The notes: generated from the letters alone by a model not told the origin. Shown: positions 33,792-45,509, numbered from the stretch's first letter. The stretch is 64,000 bases of DNA from Duganella lactea (GCF_009857505.1 NZ_WWCP01000018.1:1-64000), one strand, 5' to 3'. Made by a program: numbers and translations.

Positions 33792-35153
33792 TCAGATGGC
33801 GTTGGCGGCGTCGTCCAGCTTGCGCATCACCGGCGTTTTGAACTCGAAACGCTTGATTTCGCCCACCATCAACAGGTAGCAGGCAATGGTCACGACGGCG
33901 TTGGCGCCGACGAACACCAGGGCCCCCGAGAACGAGCCGGTTTTCTGCAGGATGTAGCCGATCACGATCGGGGTGGTGATACCGGCGGTGTTGCCGAAGG
34001 TGTTGAACAGCGCGCCGCTCATGCCGCCCGCTTCTTTCGGCGAGGTGTCGGCCACCACCGCCCAGCCCAGCGCGCCGATGCCCTTGCCGAAGAAGGCCAG
34101 CGACATCACGGTGATGACCAGCCAGTCGGCCTCGACGTAGTTGCAGACGATCATCGAGGTCGACAGCAGCATGCCGCACACGATCGGCGTCTTGCGCGCC
34201 GTCGACAGCGATTTGCCCGACTTGATCAGGCGGTCCGAGATCACGCCGCCCAGCACGCCGCCGAGGAAACCGGCCACCGCCGGCAGCGCGGCCACGAAGC
34301 CGGCTTTCAGAATGGTCATGTGACGCTCTTGCACCAGGTAGACCGGGAACCAGGTCAGGAAGAAATAGGTCAGCGTGTTGATGCAATACTGGCCGATGTA
34401 CACGCCCAGCAGCATGCGGTTGCCCAGCAACTGGCGGATGCAGGCCCAGGTGTCGAGCTTGGTGGTGGCGGCCGCCTTGTCCTTGCTTTCCAGGTCGACC
34501 AGCGCGCCGCCGGCTTCGATGTAGGCGATTTCAGCGGCGTTGGCTTTCGGGTGCTCCTTCGGACCATACACGGTTTTGAGCCAGATGAAGGCCATGACGA
34601 CGCCCAGGCCGCCCATGACGAAGAACACGCTTTCCCAGCCGAACGAGTGCACCAGCCAGCCCATGATCGGGGCGAACAGCACGGTGGCGAAGTATTGCGC
34701 CGAGTTGAAGATGGCCGCCGCGGTGCCGCGTTCGCTGGTCGGGAACCAGGCCGAGGCGATGCGCGAGTTGCCGGGGAAGGAGGGGGCCTCGGCCGCGCCG
34801 ATCAGCAGGCGCAGGCAGAACAGCACCGTCACCGCCGTCGCACCGGTGAAGAAGCCGACGCCGCCCATTAGCATGGTGAACACCGACCACAGGAAGATAC
34901 TGAAGAAATAGGTGATTTTCGAGCCGAAGCGGTCGAGCAGCCAGCCGCCCGGCAGCTGCGCCAGCACATATGACCAGGCGAAGGCCGAGAACACGAAGCC
35001 CATCTCCACCGGGGACAAGCCCAGCAGTCGTTTGAGTTCGGGGCCGGCGATGGCGATGGTGGCGCGGTCGGCGTAGTTAATCGTGGTGACGGCGAACAGA
35101 GTCGCCAGAATGGTCCAGCGCACGCGGGTGGCTTGAGGTTGTTGCGGGGTCAT
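33792..35153 (-). CDS. MFS transporter, GudP/ExuT (anion:cation symporter) type
   Basis: 453 residues with about twelve membrane segments. The N-terminal motif INYADRATIAIAGPELKR and the LLDRFGSK loop between helices 2 and 3 match the D-glucarate/galactarate/hexuronate transporter family, which imports sugar acids with protons. I chose ATG 35153 because AGGAGA lies 6 nt upstream; ATG 35183 has no such site. A strong terminator follows. The upstream region holds inverted repeats likely to bind a regulator. No glucarate dehydratase genes adjoin, so the substrate is not fixed; with a pectate lyase nearby, galacturonate is a candidate. Confidence 0.8.
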   Translation of the reverse strand: MTPQQPQATRVRWTILATLFAVTTINYADRATIAIAGPELKRLLGLSPVEMGFVFSAFAWSYVLAQLPGGWLLDRFGSKITYFFSIFLWSVFTMLMGGVGFFTGATAVTVLFCLRLLIGAAEAPSFPGNSRIASAWFPTSERGTAAAIFNSAQYFATVLFAPIMGWLVHSFGWESVFFVMGGLGVVMAFIWLKTVYGPKEHPKANAAEIAYIEAGGALVDLESKDKAAATTKLDTWACIRQLLGNRMLLGVYIGQYCINTLTYFFLTWFPVYLVQERHMTILKAGFVAALPAVAGFLGGVLGGVISDRLIKSGKSLSTARKTPIVCGMLLSTSMIVCNYVEADWLVITVMSLAFFGKGIGALGWAVVADTSPKEAGGMSGALFNTFGNTAGITTPIVIGYILQKTGSFSGALVFVGANAVVTIACYLLMVGEIKRFEFKTPVMRKLDDAANAI

Positions 35154-35187
35154 GCTGTCTCCTTGCTGTGGTGCGCTGATCATAGCT

Positions 35188-35219
35188 CAGATATCAGACA
35201 TCATACAACTGGATATCTG
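35188..35219. promoter_or_regulatory. Inverted-repeat operator candidate upstream of MFS gene
   Basis: CAGATATC and GATATCTG are perfect 8-bp inverted arms with a 16-nt spacer, 35 bp upstream of the MFS start. The spacer contains CATCATACAAC, whose reverse complement recurs at 35290-35300. Confidence 0.4.
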
Positions 35220-35289
35220 CTTGCAGCTTGCTAGTAAACGTTTAACGTGTTGATTTTCAGGCACATGCACCAGGGCGATGCGGGTGTCG

Positions 35290-35304
35290 GTTGTATGATG
35301 ACAA
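35290..35304. promoter_or_regulatory. GTTGTATGATG motif, inverted copy of the MFS operator core
   Basis: GTTGTATGATGACAA; TTGT and ACAA form a 4-bp inverted pair around ATGATG. The 11-mer GTTGTATGATG is the exact reverse complement of 35199-35209. A GntR/FadR-type site shared by the MFS gene and icd is possible. Confidence 0.35.
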
Positions 35305-35409
35305 GTGAGCCCATAAGCAAACTGGCATCATTTGCACAAACCGGGGTGTGAAGGTTTAAAATAACGGGCGGCATTACTCCAAGCACCGATTGATCACGAG
35401 GGAATAAAC

Positions 35410-37641
<2,232 letters not shown>

Positions 37642-37658
37642 AGCCAATGCCGGGTGTC

Positions 37659-37750
37659 AAAAACCGGTGTCAGGTCTGACAAAAGCACACGGGCTCAACT
37701 GCGTAGCAGTTGAGCCCGTGTGCTTTTGTCAGACCTGACACCCGGTTTTT
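37659..37750. repeat. Long near-perfect inverted repeat (44/45-nt arms)
   Basis: Left arm 37659-37702 and right arm 37706-37750 pair over their full length with one bulged base and a 3-nt loop (GTA). The arms begin AAAAACCGG and carry TGTCAGGTCTGACAAAAGCA. The right arm ends in TTTTT against the stop codon of the convergent hydrolase. It can act as a bidirectional terminator, but its length and the short GTGTCA duplication at 37654-37659 versus 37667-37672 suggest a mobile palindromic (REP- or MITE-like) unit. Confidence 0.8.
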
Positions 37751-38370
37751 TACTTAGGCGTGAGCATCTGGCGCGCGTAGCGCAGGCCGACGCCGTAGCC
37801 GCCGCCGTTCTTCTCGATCACGGCCCGGGCGGCGTCGTAGGTCTCGTGGCGGGTCCAGTCGCGCTGCAGTTCCAGCAGCACTTGCAGCCAGCTGGTCATC
37901 TGTGCGCCTCGGCCCGTCATGCGCTGCACGGCGAGGTCATGGCCGGCCAGCGTCAGGCCGCCGCAGGCGTCGCCCACCACATAGCATTCGTAGCCGGCTT
38001 CCAGCGCGCTCAGCACGGCGAAGCTGATGCAGGCTTCCGTCAGCATGCCGGAGAAGATCAGCTTCTTGCGGCCGGTCGCTTCGATCGCGGCCCGCACCGT
38101 GTCGTCTTCCCACGCGTTCATGTTGCGGCGCTCCAGCACCGGATGGGCCGGCGCCAGCGCTTGCAGGTCCGGCAGCAGCGGGCCGCTGTAGACCTTGCTG
38201 GCCGAGGTGCTGATCACCATCGGCAGCGCAAACGCCAGCGCCGATGCCATCAGCGCCACCGAATTGTTCAGCAGCGTCTGGCGCTCCATCGATTGCACGC
38301 CGAATTGCAGGCCGGCCTGCTGGTCCAGCAGGATCAGGGCGCAGTTTTGGGGAGTCAGTAAGTCGTGCAT
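37750..38370 (-). CDS. Isochorismatase-family hydrolase (YcaC-like)
   Basis: 206 residues, cysteine-hydrolase fold, cytoplasmic. Visible active-site residues are Asp16 in LILLDQQ and Cys114 in LTEACISFA; the basic third residue is probably in ERRNMNAWED near 80-88. The YcaC group has unproven substrates. I chose ATG 38370 because family homology begins there; the frame is open for another 165 codons upstream, but that part is not protein-like for this family. It is convergent with icd across the long inverted repeat and divergent from a small membrane-protein gene. Confidence 0.8.
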   Translation of the reverse strand: MHDLLTPQNCALILLDQQAGLQFGVQSMERQTLLNNSVALMASALAFALPMVISTSASKVYSGPLLPDLQALAPAHPVLERRNMNAWEDDTVRAAIEATGRKKLIFSGMLTEACISFAVLSALEAGYECYVVGDACGGLTLAGHDLAVQRMTGRGAQMTSWLQVLLELQRDWTRHETYDAARAVIEKNGGGYGVGLRYARQMLTPK

Positions 38371-38505
38371 GGTTTTCTCGCATTCAGGGGATGATGGCGG
38401 ATTGTAGGCGCGTCGCGCCGTTCGACCATCCCTTGAAGTGGCAGCCCCGGGTTCTCCCATTGGGGGCAGATTTGACGGCGCGCGCCGGCCGTGCGAGCAT
38501 GGCTC

Positions 38506-39036
38506 ATGCTTATTTTTCATTCGCTGACGGGGAATGCCGTTGCCTCGGCCGCGCTGGTCGTGGCGTGGTTGTGCGTGTTGCGCTGGGCGCGCCATTCGGG
38601 CTGGGGGATTGCGTTGCTGACCTTGATCGGCACGATCGGCCACGAGGCCTTGCACGCGGCGGTTGGCTGGGCGGTCAATGCGCAGCCAACCTCGTTTTCC
38701 ATCATTCCGAAGCGACAGAAGAACTGCTGGGTGCTGGGCTCGGTCGGTTTTAGAAACCTGAATATCTGGAACGCGGCGCCGGCCGCGTTTGCGCCGTTGT
38801 TGCTGGCCTGGGTCGCCTGGCTGGTGTTCGGGCATTGGATGCAGCCGGCGTTTCAACACGGACACTATCTCAGCTGGGCAGGCGCCGGCTACGTGACGGC
38901 GGTGGCCTTGTTTTCCGCCGTGCCGTCACATATCGACATCAAGTTGGGCGCGGCTTCGGCGCTGATGTATGGCGTCATCGGCGGCGTGATTGCGCTGGCG
39001 ATTTATAGTTCGTCCTCGACCTTGGCCTTCGGCTGA
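38506..39036 (+). CDS. Small membrane protein with HExxH motif
   Basis: 176 residues with four to five hydrophobic segments. The second contains HEALH (His46-His50 from ATG 38506), the zinc-binding motif of metallopeptidases, placed inside a membrane helix as in M50-type proteases. No NPDG-like second motif of site-2 proteases is obvious, though a SHIDIK segment near 148 could give the third ligand. So a membrane metalloprotease is possible but unproven. The last 34 nt overlap the 3' end of the convergent glycosidase gene. An upstream start at 38491 is also possible. Confidence 0.5.
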   Translation: MLIFHSLTGNAVASAALVVAWLCVLRWARHSGWGIALLTLIGTIGHEALHAAVGWAVNAQPTSFSIIPKRQKNCWVLGSVGFRNLNIWNAAPAAFAPLLLAWVAWLVFGHWMQPAFQHGHYLSWAGAGYVTAVALFSAVPSHIDIKLGAASALMYGVIGGVIALAIYSSSSTLAFG

Positions 39037-40595
39037 TTGGCCGCGTCGCCGATGCGCTGGATGCGCAACGCCATGAACGGTGTGCCGGGCAGCTTGACCA
39101 CGCGCCGGTGTTGGTCGGCGGCGGTGTAGCGGGTTGGCGTGTCCAGCTCGAAGGTTTCCGGCACGCGGGTGATGCTCATGTTCCAGGTGTCGATCACGTC
39201 GACCTGGAAGCGCATGCCTTTGCTCAGATCGCGCACCGGCAACACGAACGGCCATTCCTTGATCGGATCATCGCCAAAATAGTAGAGGTAGTATTCGCCT
39301 TTCTTGCCGGCGGCGTTCATCACGAAGGCCGGATCGATCGGCGTGAGTCCCTTGGCCGGACCGGCTTCGACGATCTGGCGCAGGAAGGCGATGCGTTGCG
39401 GACTGCTGCCGGTCAGTTTGCCGCCGCCACCGATCCAGCCGTTGTCGATGATCTCGCCGTGGGTGGCGTAGGCGCCGCCGGTCAGCGCGATCCAGAAGCG
39501 CCGCGTCAGTTCTTCGCCGCTGAGCTGACCCCAGCGGCTTTCCGAGTTGCCTTCGTAATTGATCTCGTCGTGGATGATCGGTTTCTTGTAGATGTCGCGC
39601 AGCAGCGGCGAGACGCCGAACACTTTCACCGCGTTATAGTACTGCAGGCTGACGTGGGTCACCCATGGCTTGTTGTAGTCGTACAGGCGGTCGGCGTTGT
39701 GGATGGAGCGCAGATGGTCATACGGGTCGTATTTCTGCACCAGCTGGAAGTAGTGGTCGAAATCTTCATCGCTCAGGTGCTTGATGTAGCTGTTCTCGTT
39801 GGCCAGGCTCCACCAGATGTTCTGGTATGCGGCGAAGCGCGCCACCAGGTATTGGATGAAGCGGCGGTTGGTGTCGTCACTGGTGGTGTCGAAGCCCCAC
39901 TGGCCTTTGTCGTAGGGCCGGAACAGGATCAGGTCGACCTGAATGCCCAGATCGCTGAGACGTTGCACATCGCGCTCCAGACGCTGAAAATACTTCGGAT
40001 TGAAGCGCGAGAAGTCGAAGTTGTCCCTGGCCGTACCGACAAACGGGAACTCGGTCAGCCTGGTCGGCCCTTGCACGTAATAGGGCTTGTAGGGCGGCAC
40101 GGCGAGCATCCGCGCCTTGTTGAAGGCGGTCCCTTTTAACGTCTCCAGCGTTTGCAGTTTGCGCGCTTCGGGTTGGAACGCCCATTCGTACATCGTGGTG
40201 CCGAAAGGGTAGAAGCGTTCACCATCGGCGTAGGCGAAGTGGTAGGTGTCGGCGACGCGCACCGGTCCCCGGTTCTTGCTCTCGACGCAGAGCAGGGCGC
40301 CGGTCTGGTTGTTCAGCTCCGCATAGTTGCTGTGCGTGGTGTAGGTCCATGTGCCTTCGCGATCCGGCATGAAACGGATCTTGTACACGCCTTCGCCATC
40401 ATAGAATCCTTCGGGGCGGTAGGTCTTGTCGCCCTGCTTGAAGGTGGCGCTCAGCTCCAGGTTGGCAAATGGATTGCCAGCGGCAGGGCCGGACAGGGTG
40501 ATCTCGTAGATGCCGTACCTGGGCACGCTCTGCTGTGCCCACACCATGCGGTGGAGGCCATACAGCAGTAGCATGCTCAACAAGATTTTCCTCAT
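39003..40595 (-). CDS. Secreted DUF5060/DUF4038-type glycosidase
   Basis: 530 residues with a signal peptide (cleavage near WAQQ, residue 20). An N-terminal DUF5060 beta-sandwich (about 22-110) precedes a TIM-barrel of the apiosidase-like/DUF4038 type with YPFGTTMYEW near 130, IWWSLANENS near 260 (Glu a probable acid/base) and HDEINYEG near 345 (Glu a probable nucleophile). A DUF5605-like C-terminal sandwich follows. Such enzymes act on plant cell-wall glycans; the exact linkage is unknown. It is divergent from the PL10 gene (63 nt between starts), so both may respond to the same pectin-related signal. Confidence 0.7.
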   Translation of the reverse strand: MRKILLSMLLLYGLHRMVWAQQSVPRYGIYEITLSGPAAGNPFANLELSATFKQGDKTYRPEGFYDGEGVYKIRFMPDREGTWTYTTHSNYAELNNQTGALLCVESKNRGPVRVADTYHFAYADGERFYPFGTTMYEWAFQPEARKLQTLETLKGTAFNKARMLAVPPYKPYYVQGPTRLTEFPFVGTARDNFDFSRFNPKYFQRLERDVQRLSDLGIQVDLILFRPYDKGQWGFDTTSDDTNRRFIQYLVARFAAYQNIWWSLANENSYIKHLSDEDFDHYFQLVQKYDPYDHLRSIHNADRLYDYNKPWVTHVSLQYYNAVKVFGVSPLLRDIYKKPIIHDEINYEGNSESRWGQLSGEELTRRFWIALTGGAYATHGEIIDNGWIGGGGKLTGSSPQRIAFLRQIVEAGPAKGLTPIDPAFVMNAAGKKGEYYLYYFGDDPIKEWPFVLPVRDLSKGMRFQVDVIDTWNMSITRVPETFELDTPTRYTAADQHRRVVKLPGTPFMALRIQRIGDAANQPKAKVEDEL

Positions 40596-40658
40596 TGCTT
40601 GTCCTCTGGTTGAAAAGAATGCAGGATGCGATTATGGCAAACAACACAATGGAAGGAC

Positions 40659-41900
40659 ATGAATATGGTGAAACAAGTTTTGCTGGCCGTGCTGGCGGCG
40701 CTGGCCTTGCCGGGACAGGCCGCCGTGGTCGGGACGGTTGTGCCGGCGGCGCCGTTGACGGCGGCGCGGGTCGCCGACCAGCCTGCGTGGCGGGCGTATC
40801 TGGCGCGTTCGCGCGCGCTGATGGCGGCCGACAAGGCGGCCTTCAAGGCCGAGCGGCCGGCCGGTCCCGCGCCCGCCGTGCCGGCGTCGTCGGCCGGCGC
40901 CAACAGCATGCCGCTGAACCGCTCTGCGGCCTGGTATGCGTCGGCGGAGGCGCGCCACATCGCCGAAGTGATCGTCAGCTTCCAGACGCCCGCCGGCGGC
41001 TGGAGCAAGAACACGGCGCGCGACGGCGCCTTGCGTCAGCCCGGTCAGCCCTATGCGGCGGGCCACACCGGCGCGCCGGATGATGTGCCGTGGAACTGGA
41101 TCGGCACGTTCGACAACGACGCCACCACCACCGAGATGCGGTTCCTGGCGCGCGTGGCGCAGGCGGCGCCAGACGCCGCCGGCCCGTATCGCGCCAGCTT
41201 CCAGCGCGGCCTGCAATACATTTTCGACGCGCAGTATCCCAATGGCGGCTGGCCGCAGGTGTATCCGCTGCAAGGTGGTTATCACGATGCGATCACCTAC
41301 AACGACGACGCCATGGTGGACATCGTCAAGCTGTTGTCGGATGTCGCCAAGGGCAATGACAATTTCGCTTTCGTGCCGGCCGACTTGCGCGAAAAGGCCG
41401 CCCAGGCCGTGCAGCGGGCCATCGATTGCATCCTGGCTTCCCAGGTCCGTATCGACGGCCGCCTGACCGCATGGGCGCAGCAATATGATCCGCTCTCGCT
41501 GCAACCTGCCGGCGCGCGCAACTTCGAGCCGGACGCGCTGTCGAGCGCGGAAAGCAGCGGCCTGCTGATGTTCCTGATGCAGATCGAGCCGCCGACGCCG
41601 CAGGTCCAGGCCGCCGTCGATGCCGGCGTGGCCTGGCTGCGGGCGACCGCCTTGCATGATGTGGCGTGGCGGCACACGCCACAGGGCAGCGTGCTGGTCG
41701 CGCAGGCCGGCGCGCCGCCGCTGTGGCCGCGTTACATCAGTCTGGCATCCGGCCAGCCGGTCTTCGGCGACCGCGATCGCACCCTGCATGACGACGTGCG
41801 GGAAATCTCCGCCGAACGCCGCGACGGCTACGCCTGGTACGTCACCAGCGGCCAGAAGGTGCTGGCCGTCTATCCGCGCTGGAAGCAGCACCAGCACTAG
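40659..41900 (+). CDS. pelA: Pectate lyase, family PL10
   Basis: 413 residues with a signal peptide. It cleaves polygalacturonate by beta-elimination outside the cytoplasm. Family motifs are [36 protein letters not shown], and ITYNDDAMV. The ATG at 40659 follows GGAAGG; an upstream start at 40626 lacks a signal-peptide-like context. It lies opposite a DUF5060 glycosidase and before a TonB receptor, so it may liberate oligomers for uptake. The downstream gap to the receptor has its own operators, so cotranscription is unlikely. Confidence 0.85.
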   Translation: MNMVKQVLLAVLAALALPGQAAVVGTVVPAAPLTAARVADQPAWRAYLARSRALMAADKAAFKAERPAGPAPAVPASSAGANSMPLNRSAAWYASAEARHIAEVIVSFQTPAGGWSKNTARDGALRQPGQPYAAGHTGAPDDVPWNWIGTFDNDATTTEMRFLARVAQAAPDAAGPYRASFQRGLQYIFDAQYPNGGWPQVYPLQGGYHDAITYNDDAMVDIVKLLSDVAKGNDNFAFVPADLREKAAQAVQRAIDCILASQVRIDGRLTAWAQQYDPLSLQPAGARNFEPDALSSAESSGLLMFLMQIEPPTPQVQAAVDAGVAWLRATALHDVAWRHTPQGSVLVAQAGAPPLWPRYISLASGQPVFGDRDRTLHDDVREISAERRDGYAWYVTSGQKVLAVYPRWKQHQH

Positions 41901-42027
41901 GTTTGACGCGCCGGCGCCGCCCGGCGACATGCCTTGCTATAACTTGCAATAAAAAAGTAATCTATGGTTTTTTAGCAACATGCGTTGATTTTTTCTGGCA
42001 AAAGTGGCCTGACCACATTACTGTACT

Positions 42028-42059
42028 GGTAGTGCCACCTCTGATGCTGGTACTACCAC
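42028..42059. promoter_or_regulatory. Paired TGGTA-N-TACCA operators upstream of the TonB receptor
   Basis: TGGTAGTGCCA (42028-42038, one mismatch) and TGGTACTACCA (42049-42059, a perfect 11-bp palindrome around C) have centres 21 bp apart, two helical turns, 49 bp before the receptor start. This geometry suits cooperative binding of a dimeric repressor or activator. Confidence 0.6.
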
Positions 42060-42107
42060 TTAAAAAAATGGTCAGCCCATCGACCGTATAAAACGACAGG
42101 AGATAGA

Positions 42108-45014
42108 ATGAATACACCACGTTCAACCCGTGTGCGGCGGCTCGCCCTTGCCAGTGCCGTCGCCAGCGCGATGCTGCAACTGGCCGCCGAGGCACAAGCC
42201 CAAACCGCCCCCGCACCGGAAGCTGAGCCGGTCACCGCCGTTGTCGTGACCGGCTCGCTGATCCGCCGTGTCGCCGACGAGGGCGCCACCCCGCTGAGCA
42301 TCACCAAGTCCGCCGATCTGGAATCGCGCGGCAATACCGAACTGAAGGACTTCGTGCTGGAGCAGCCGCAGTCGCTGTCGCTGGGCACCAACTCCGGCGC
42401 CGCCGGTCCGGTGACCAATCTGCGCGGCCTCGGCCCGATGCGCACTCTGACGCTGCTCAACGGCCGCCGCCTGGCCAACGAGCCGCTGCAGGACCAGTAC
42501 GTGTCGGTCAACGTGATTCCGCGCATGGCGCTGGACCGCGTTGAAACCCTGAGCGGCGGCGCCGCGTCGATCTACGGCGCCGACGCCATCGGCGGTGTGC
42601 AAAACTATCTGACCAAGCGTAACTACCGTGGTGGCGCCGTCAAGGCGGAGTACGCGACGCCGGAAATGAGCGGCGACGGTCGCACCAAAAGCGTCGGCTT
42701 CATCGCCGGCTGGGGCAACCTGAATACCGACGGCTGGAACGTCTACGTGTCCGCCGATCACCAGGAAAAGGGCGCGCTGTTCCAGCGTGACCGTCCCGAC
42801 CAGCACGACCCGGCAGTATTGCGTCAGCTGGGCCTGGGCATCGCGCCGGATGCGCGCAACGCCTCGCCGTTCGCCAACTTCGGCTTCACCCGCGCCGCCA
42901 ACAGCAACTACAACCCGGCCTTTGCCAGCGGTTGCGGCGCGCCGTATGCGCTGCCGACGCTGGGCAACAACAGCCAGCTGGCCAACCCGACCTATGCGCC
43001 TGGCTGCGCCCGCAACACGCTGTACTGGAACCAGATCACCGACGGCAGCCGCATCACCACCATGTCCAGCCGCGCCAGCCTGAATCTGGACGGCGGCCAC
43101 CGCATCGACCTCGACCTGTTGCACTCGGAATTCAACGTGCAGAAGTATCGCGGCATGCAGACGCCGGGCTCGTCCAATCCGTTCACCACCTATTCGATGC
43201 CGGCCAACAGCCGCTTTTATCCGGGGGCCGGCATCACCCCGGCCGTCAAGGTGGTCAACGGCAGCGCCGCCACGCCAACCATGTACATCGACGCCACCAA
43301 AACGCCGGGCACTGTGAGCAACCTGGCGATGGGCGGCCGCACCATCTACTTCCAGTGGGGACCTGCTGAACTCGGCCCTGCGTATCGCAACGACCGCCAG
43401 ACCAACGACCGCCTGGTGCTGACGGCCGAAGGCACGGTGCTGGGCTGGGACTACCGCGCCGGCATGAACTATGGCCGCTCGGAACGCGACACTGCGGCCG
43501 GTCAGGGCTATGTGCTGTACTCGAAAATCCAGGACGGCTTCAACAAGGGCATCCTGAATCCGTTCGGCCTGCAGGACGCGGCCGGCGCCGACTACCTGCG
43601 CAACGCCCAGGCGCTGGACTATACCTACCGCCTCAACAAAGCCTACAACCAGAGCGTCGACCTGACCGTGTCGAAAGGTCTGTGGGAACTGGGCGGTGGC
43701 GATCTGACGGTGGCGATTTCGGGTGAGCTGCGCAAGGACTCGGCCAAGGTCGGCGCCGCGCCGCTGGACTACGTGCTGAAGAAAGCCGACGGCAGCTACA
43801 ACATCGATGCCTCCGGCAACGTGGTGCAGACCGATCTGGTGGGCGAGACCCCAAGCGGCGTGGCCAAGAAGCTGGAGCGCAAGATTTCCTCGCTGACGCT
43901 GGAAGTTGATGCGCCGCTGACCGACAAGTTCCTGCTGAACGGCGCGGTGCGTGCCGACCGTTACGACGACCTGAAAACCACCACCGTCAATCCGAAGCTG
44001 GCCACCCGCTGGCAGCCGATCCAGCCGCTGGTGCTGCGCGCCTCGGTGTCGACCGGTTTCCGCGCGCCGTCGATCATGGACATCCAGAATCCGACGCCGG
44101 AAGTGCGTACCCAGATGATGGACGATCCGGTGCTGTGCCCAAGCTCGCAACCGACCGTGCCGGCCACCGGTACCCCGCGCGCCGGCTACACGGCCGACCA
44201 GGTGTGTAACGTCAACACTGCCTACTGGACCAAATCGCCGAACAACAGCTTCCTGAAGCCGGAAAAATCGCGCGGCTTCTCCTACGGCTTCGGGCTGGAA
44301 CCGTTCAAGGACTTCACGCTGACCGTCGACTACTGGGGCCTGCTGCTGACCGATGTGCTGGGCGCGACCTCGATCGCCGAGATCCAGCAGAATCCGGGCA
44401 AGTATGACTCGTTCATCATCCGCAATGCCGATGGCCTGATCGACCATATCGTCGCCAGCCAGGCCAACCGCGGCAAGGCCCGCATCCGCGGCGCCGACCT
44501 GTCGGCCTCGTACCGCTTCCCGCGCGCCAGCTTCGGCAACTTCGATGTGAAGCTGGACGGCACCTGGTATCAGAAGAACGAGTTCCAGGCCGAGAAGGAT
44601 GGCGTATGGCTGCAGAACGTCGGCGTGATCACCAACGACGGCCGTTATGGCAGCGCTGGTCCAAACGCCGGTCTGGCCGGCATGCCGCAGATTAACCCGC
44701 GCTGGAAACACACGGCGTCCGTCAACTACAGCCTGGGCGACTGGCGCGCGACCCTGTCACAACGCTACAACACCGGCCTGACCGACCTGACGCCACGCGC
44801 CGGTTCGACCAAGACCAAGGTGGAGTCGTACAGCCAGTACAATCTGAACATGCGCTATGTCGGCATCAAGAACACCACCATCTCGCTGGGTGTGAACAAC
44901 ATCACGCAGGAATGGCCACCGGTGACCGCCAACACCATCTACAACGGTTATGTCACCAGCATGGCCGACATGATGGGCCGCGTGTATCGCCTGTCGGTGG
45001 AGTACAAGTTCTGA
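42108..45014 (+). CDS. TonB-dependent receptor
   Basis: 968 residues, outer membrane. A signal peptide (to about 31, EAQA) precedes a TonB-box-like AVVVTGS region, a plug domain with TNLRGLGPMRTLTLLNGRR near 100-122 and a long beta-barrel ending in the terminal aromatic YKF. ACAGGAGATAG gives a good ribosome site. The length and the oligosaccharide context suggest uptake of large glycans rather than iron chelates. Transcription is probably controlled by two palindromes upstream and ends at a terminator at 45045-45071. Possible substrates are pectin fragments from the PL10 gene just upstream. Confidence 0.9.
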   Translation: MNTPRSTRVRRLALASAVASAMLQLAAEAQAQTAPAPEAEPVTAVVVTGSLIRRVADEGATPLSITKSADLESRGNTELKDFVLEQPQSLSLGTNSGAAGPVTNLRGLGPMRTLTLLNGRRLANEPLQDQYVSVNVIPRMALDRVETLSGGAASIYGADAIGGVQNYLTKRNYRGGAVKAEYATPEMSGDGRTKSVGFIAGWGNLNTDGWNVYVSADHQEKGALFQRDRPDQHDPAVLRQLGLGIAPDARNASPFANFGFTRAANSNYNPAFASGCGAPYALPTLGNNSQLANPTYAPGCARNTLYWNQITDGSRITTMSSRASLNLDGGHRIDLDLLHSEFNVQKYRGMQTPGSSNPFTTYSMPANSRFYPGAGITPAVKVVNGSAATPTMYIDATKTPGTVSNLAMGGRTIYFQWGPAELGPAYRNDRQTNDRLVLTAEGTVLGWDYRAGMNYGRSERDTAAGQGYVLYSKIQDGFNKGILNPFGLQDAAGADYLRNAQALDYTYRLNKAYNQSVDLTVSKGLWELGGGDLTVAISGELRKDSAKVGAAPLDYVLKKADGSYNIDASGNVVQTDLVGETPSGVAKKLERKISSLTLEVDAPLTDKFLLNGAVRADRYDDLKTTTVNPKLATRWQPIQPLVLRASVSTGFRAPSIMDIQNPTPEVRTQMMDDPVLCPSSQPTVPATGTPRAGYTADQVCNVNTAYWTKSPNNSFLKPEKSRGFSYGFGLEPFKDFTLTVDYWGLLLTDVLGATSIAEIQQNPGKYDSFIIRNADGLIDHIVASQANRGKARIRGADLSASYRFPRASFGNFDVKLDGTWYQKNEFQAEKDGVWLQNVGVITNDGRYGSAGPNAGLAGMPQINPRWKHTASVNYSLGDWRATLSQRYNTGLTDLTPRAGSTKTKVESYSQYNLNMRYVGIKNTTISLGVNNITQEWPPVTANTIYNGYVTSMADMMGRVYRLSVEYKF

Positions 45015-45044
45015 TCGGCTAAGCGGTAGGAATAGCTAAAAAGA

Positions 45045-45071
45045 AGGGCGGCTTTTTAAGCCGCCCTTTTT
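45045..45071. terminator. Rho-independent terminator after the TonB receptor
   Basis: AAGGGCGGC stem pairs with GCCGCCCTT across a 7-nt loop, followed by TTTTT on the plus strand. It can also serve the small minus-strand gene ending at 45106. Confidence 0.9.
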
Positions 45072-45105
45072 GCCTTCAGGTCGGTTCGATGATTCGGCAC
45101 GCCGC

Positions 45106-45288
45106 CTAGCGGCGCGCCGCGTCGAACATGCGTCCCATGTCGATCACCGGTGCAATCTGTGGTTGCGGGGATGCCTGGGCCACGCTCAAGGCGCCGGCGC
45201 CGTCCGGCTCTTGCAGATAGGCCGCCGCCGCGCACGTGGTGACCAGTGCGCCGGCGGCAAATACTCGCATCAGGGTGGTCGCTTGCAT
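45106..45288 (-). CDS. Small secreted or lipoprotein-like peptide
   Basis: 60 residues from ATG 45288, with AGGAGACCC right upstream, a strong ribosome site. The N-terminus is a signal peptide (MQATTLMRVFAAGALVTTCAAAAY). The mature part is about 35 residues with no motif. It is convergent with the TonB receptor, sharing its terminator. Function unknown; small periplasmic proteins of this kind are often missed. Confidence 0.5.
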   Translation of the reverse strand: MQATTLMRVFAAGALVTTCAAAAYLQEPDGAGALSVAQASPQPQIAPVIDMGRMFDAARR

Positions 45289-45509
45289 GGTGGGTCTCCT
45301 GTTCTGATTATTGGTGCTTGCATGGTAGGTCCGCATTCGCCGGCCCACAAATCGGTTTTGCGGATGCCTGCTATCGGCGTCGTGTATGGTGGCCCGCTGT
45401 CATCGTATGCGACCGTCGTCGTATCGGTGCGCCGTATTCCGGCTATCCGTTTTATCGATACCTTATTCCACGGTTTTTCGTTGACTTTCAAAATGCCGAC
45501 TCATAACAT

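Noticed and set aside
42123..44711. 862-codon open frame antisense to the TonB receptor
   Set aside because: Same artefact; no start context, signal or motif, while the plus strand encodes a complete receptor.
45349..45509. Open frames in the gap before the LLM operon
   Set aside because: Short, overlapping in several frames, with no ribosome site or family pattern.
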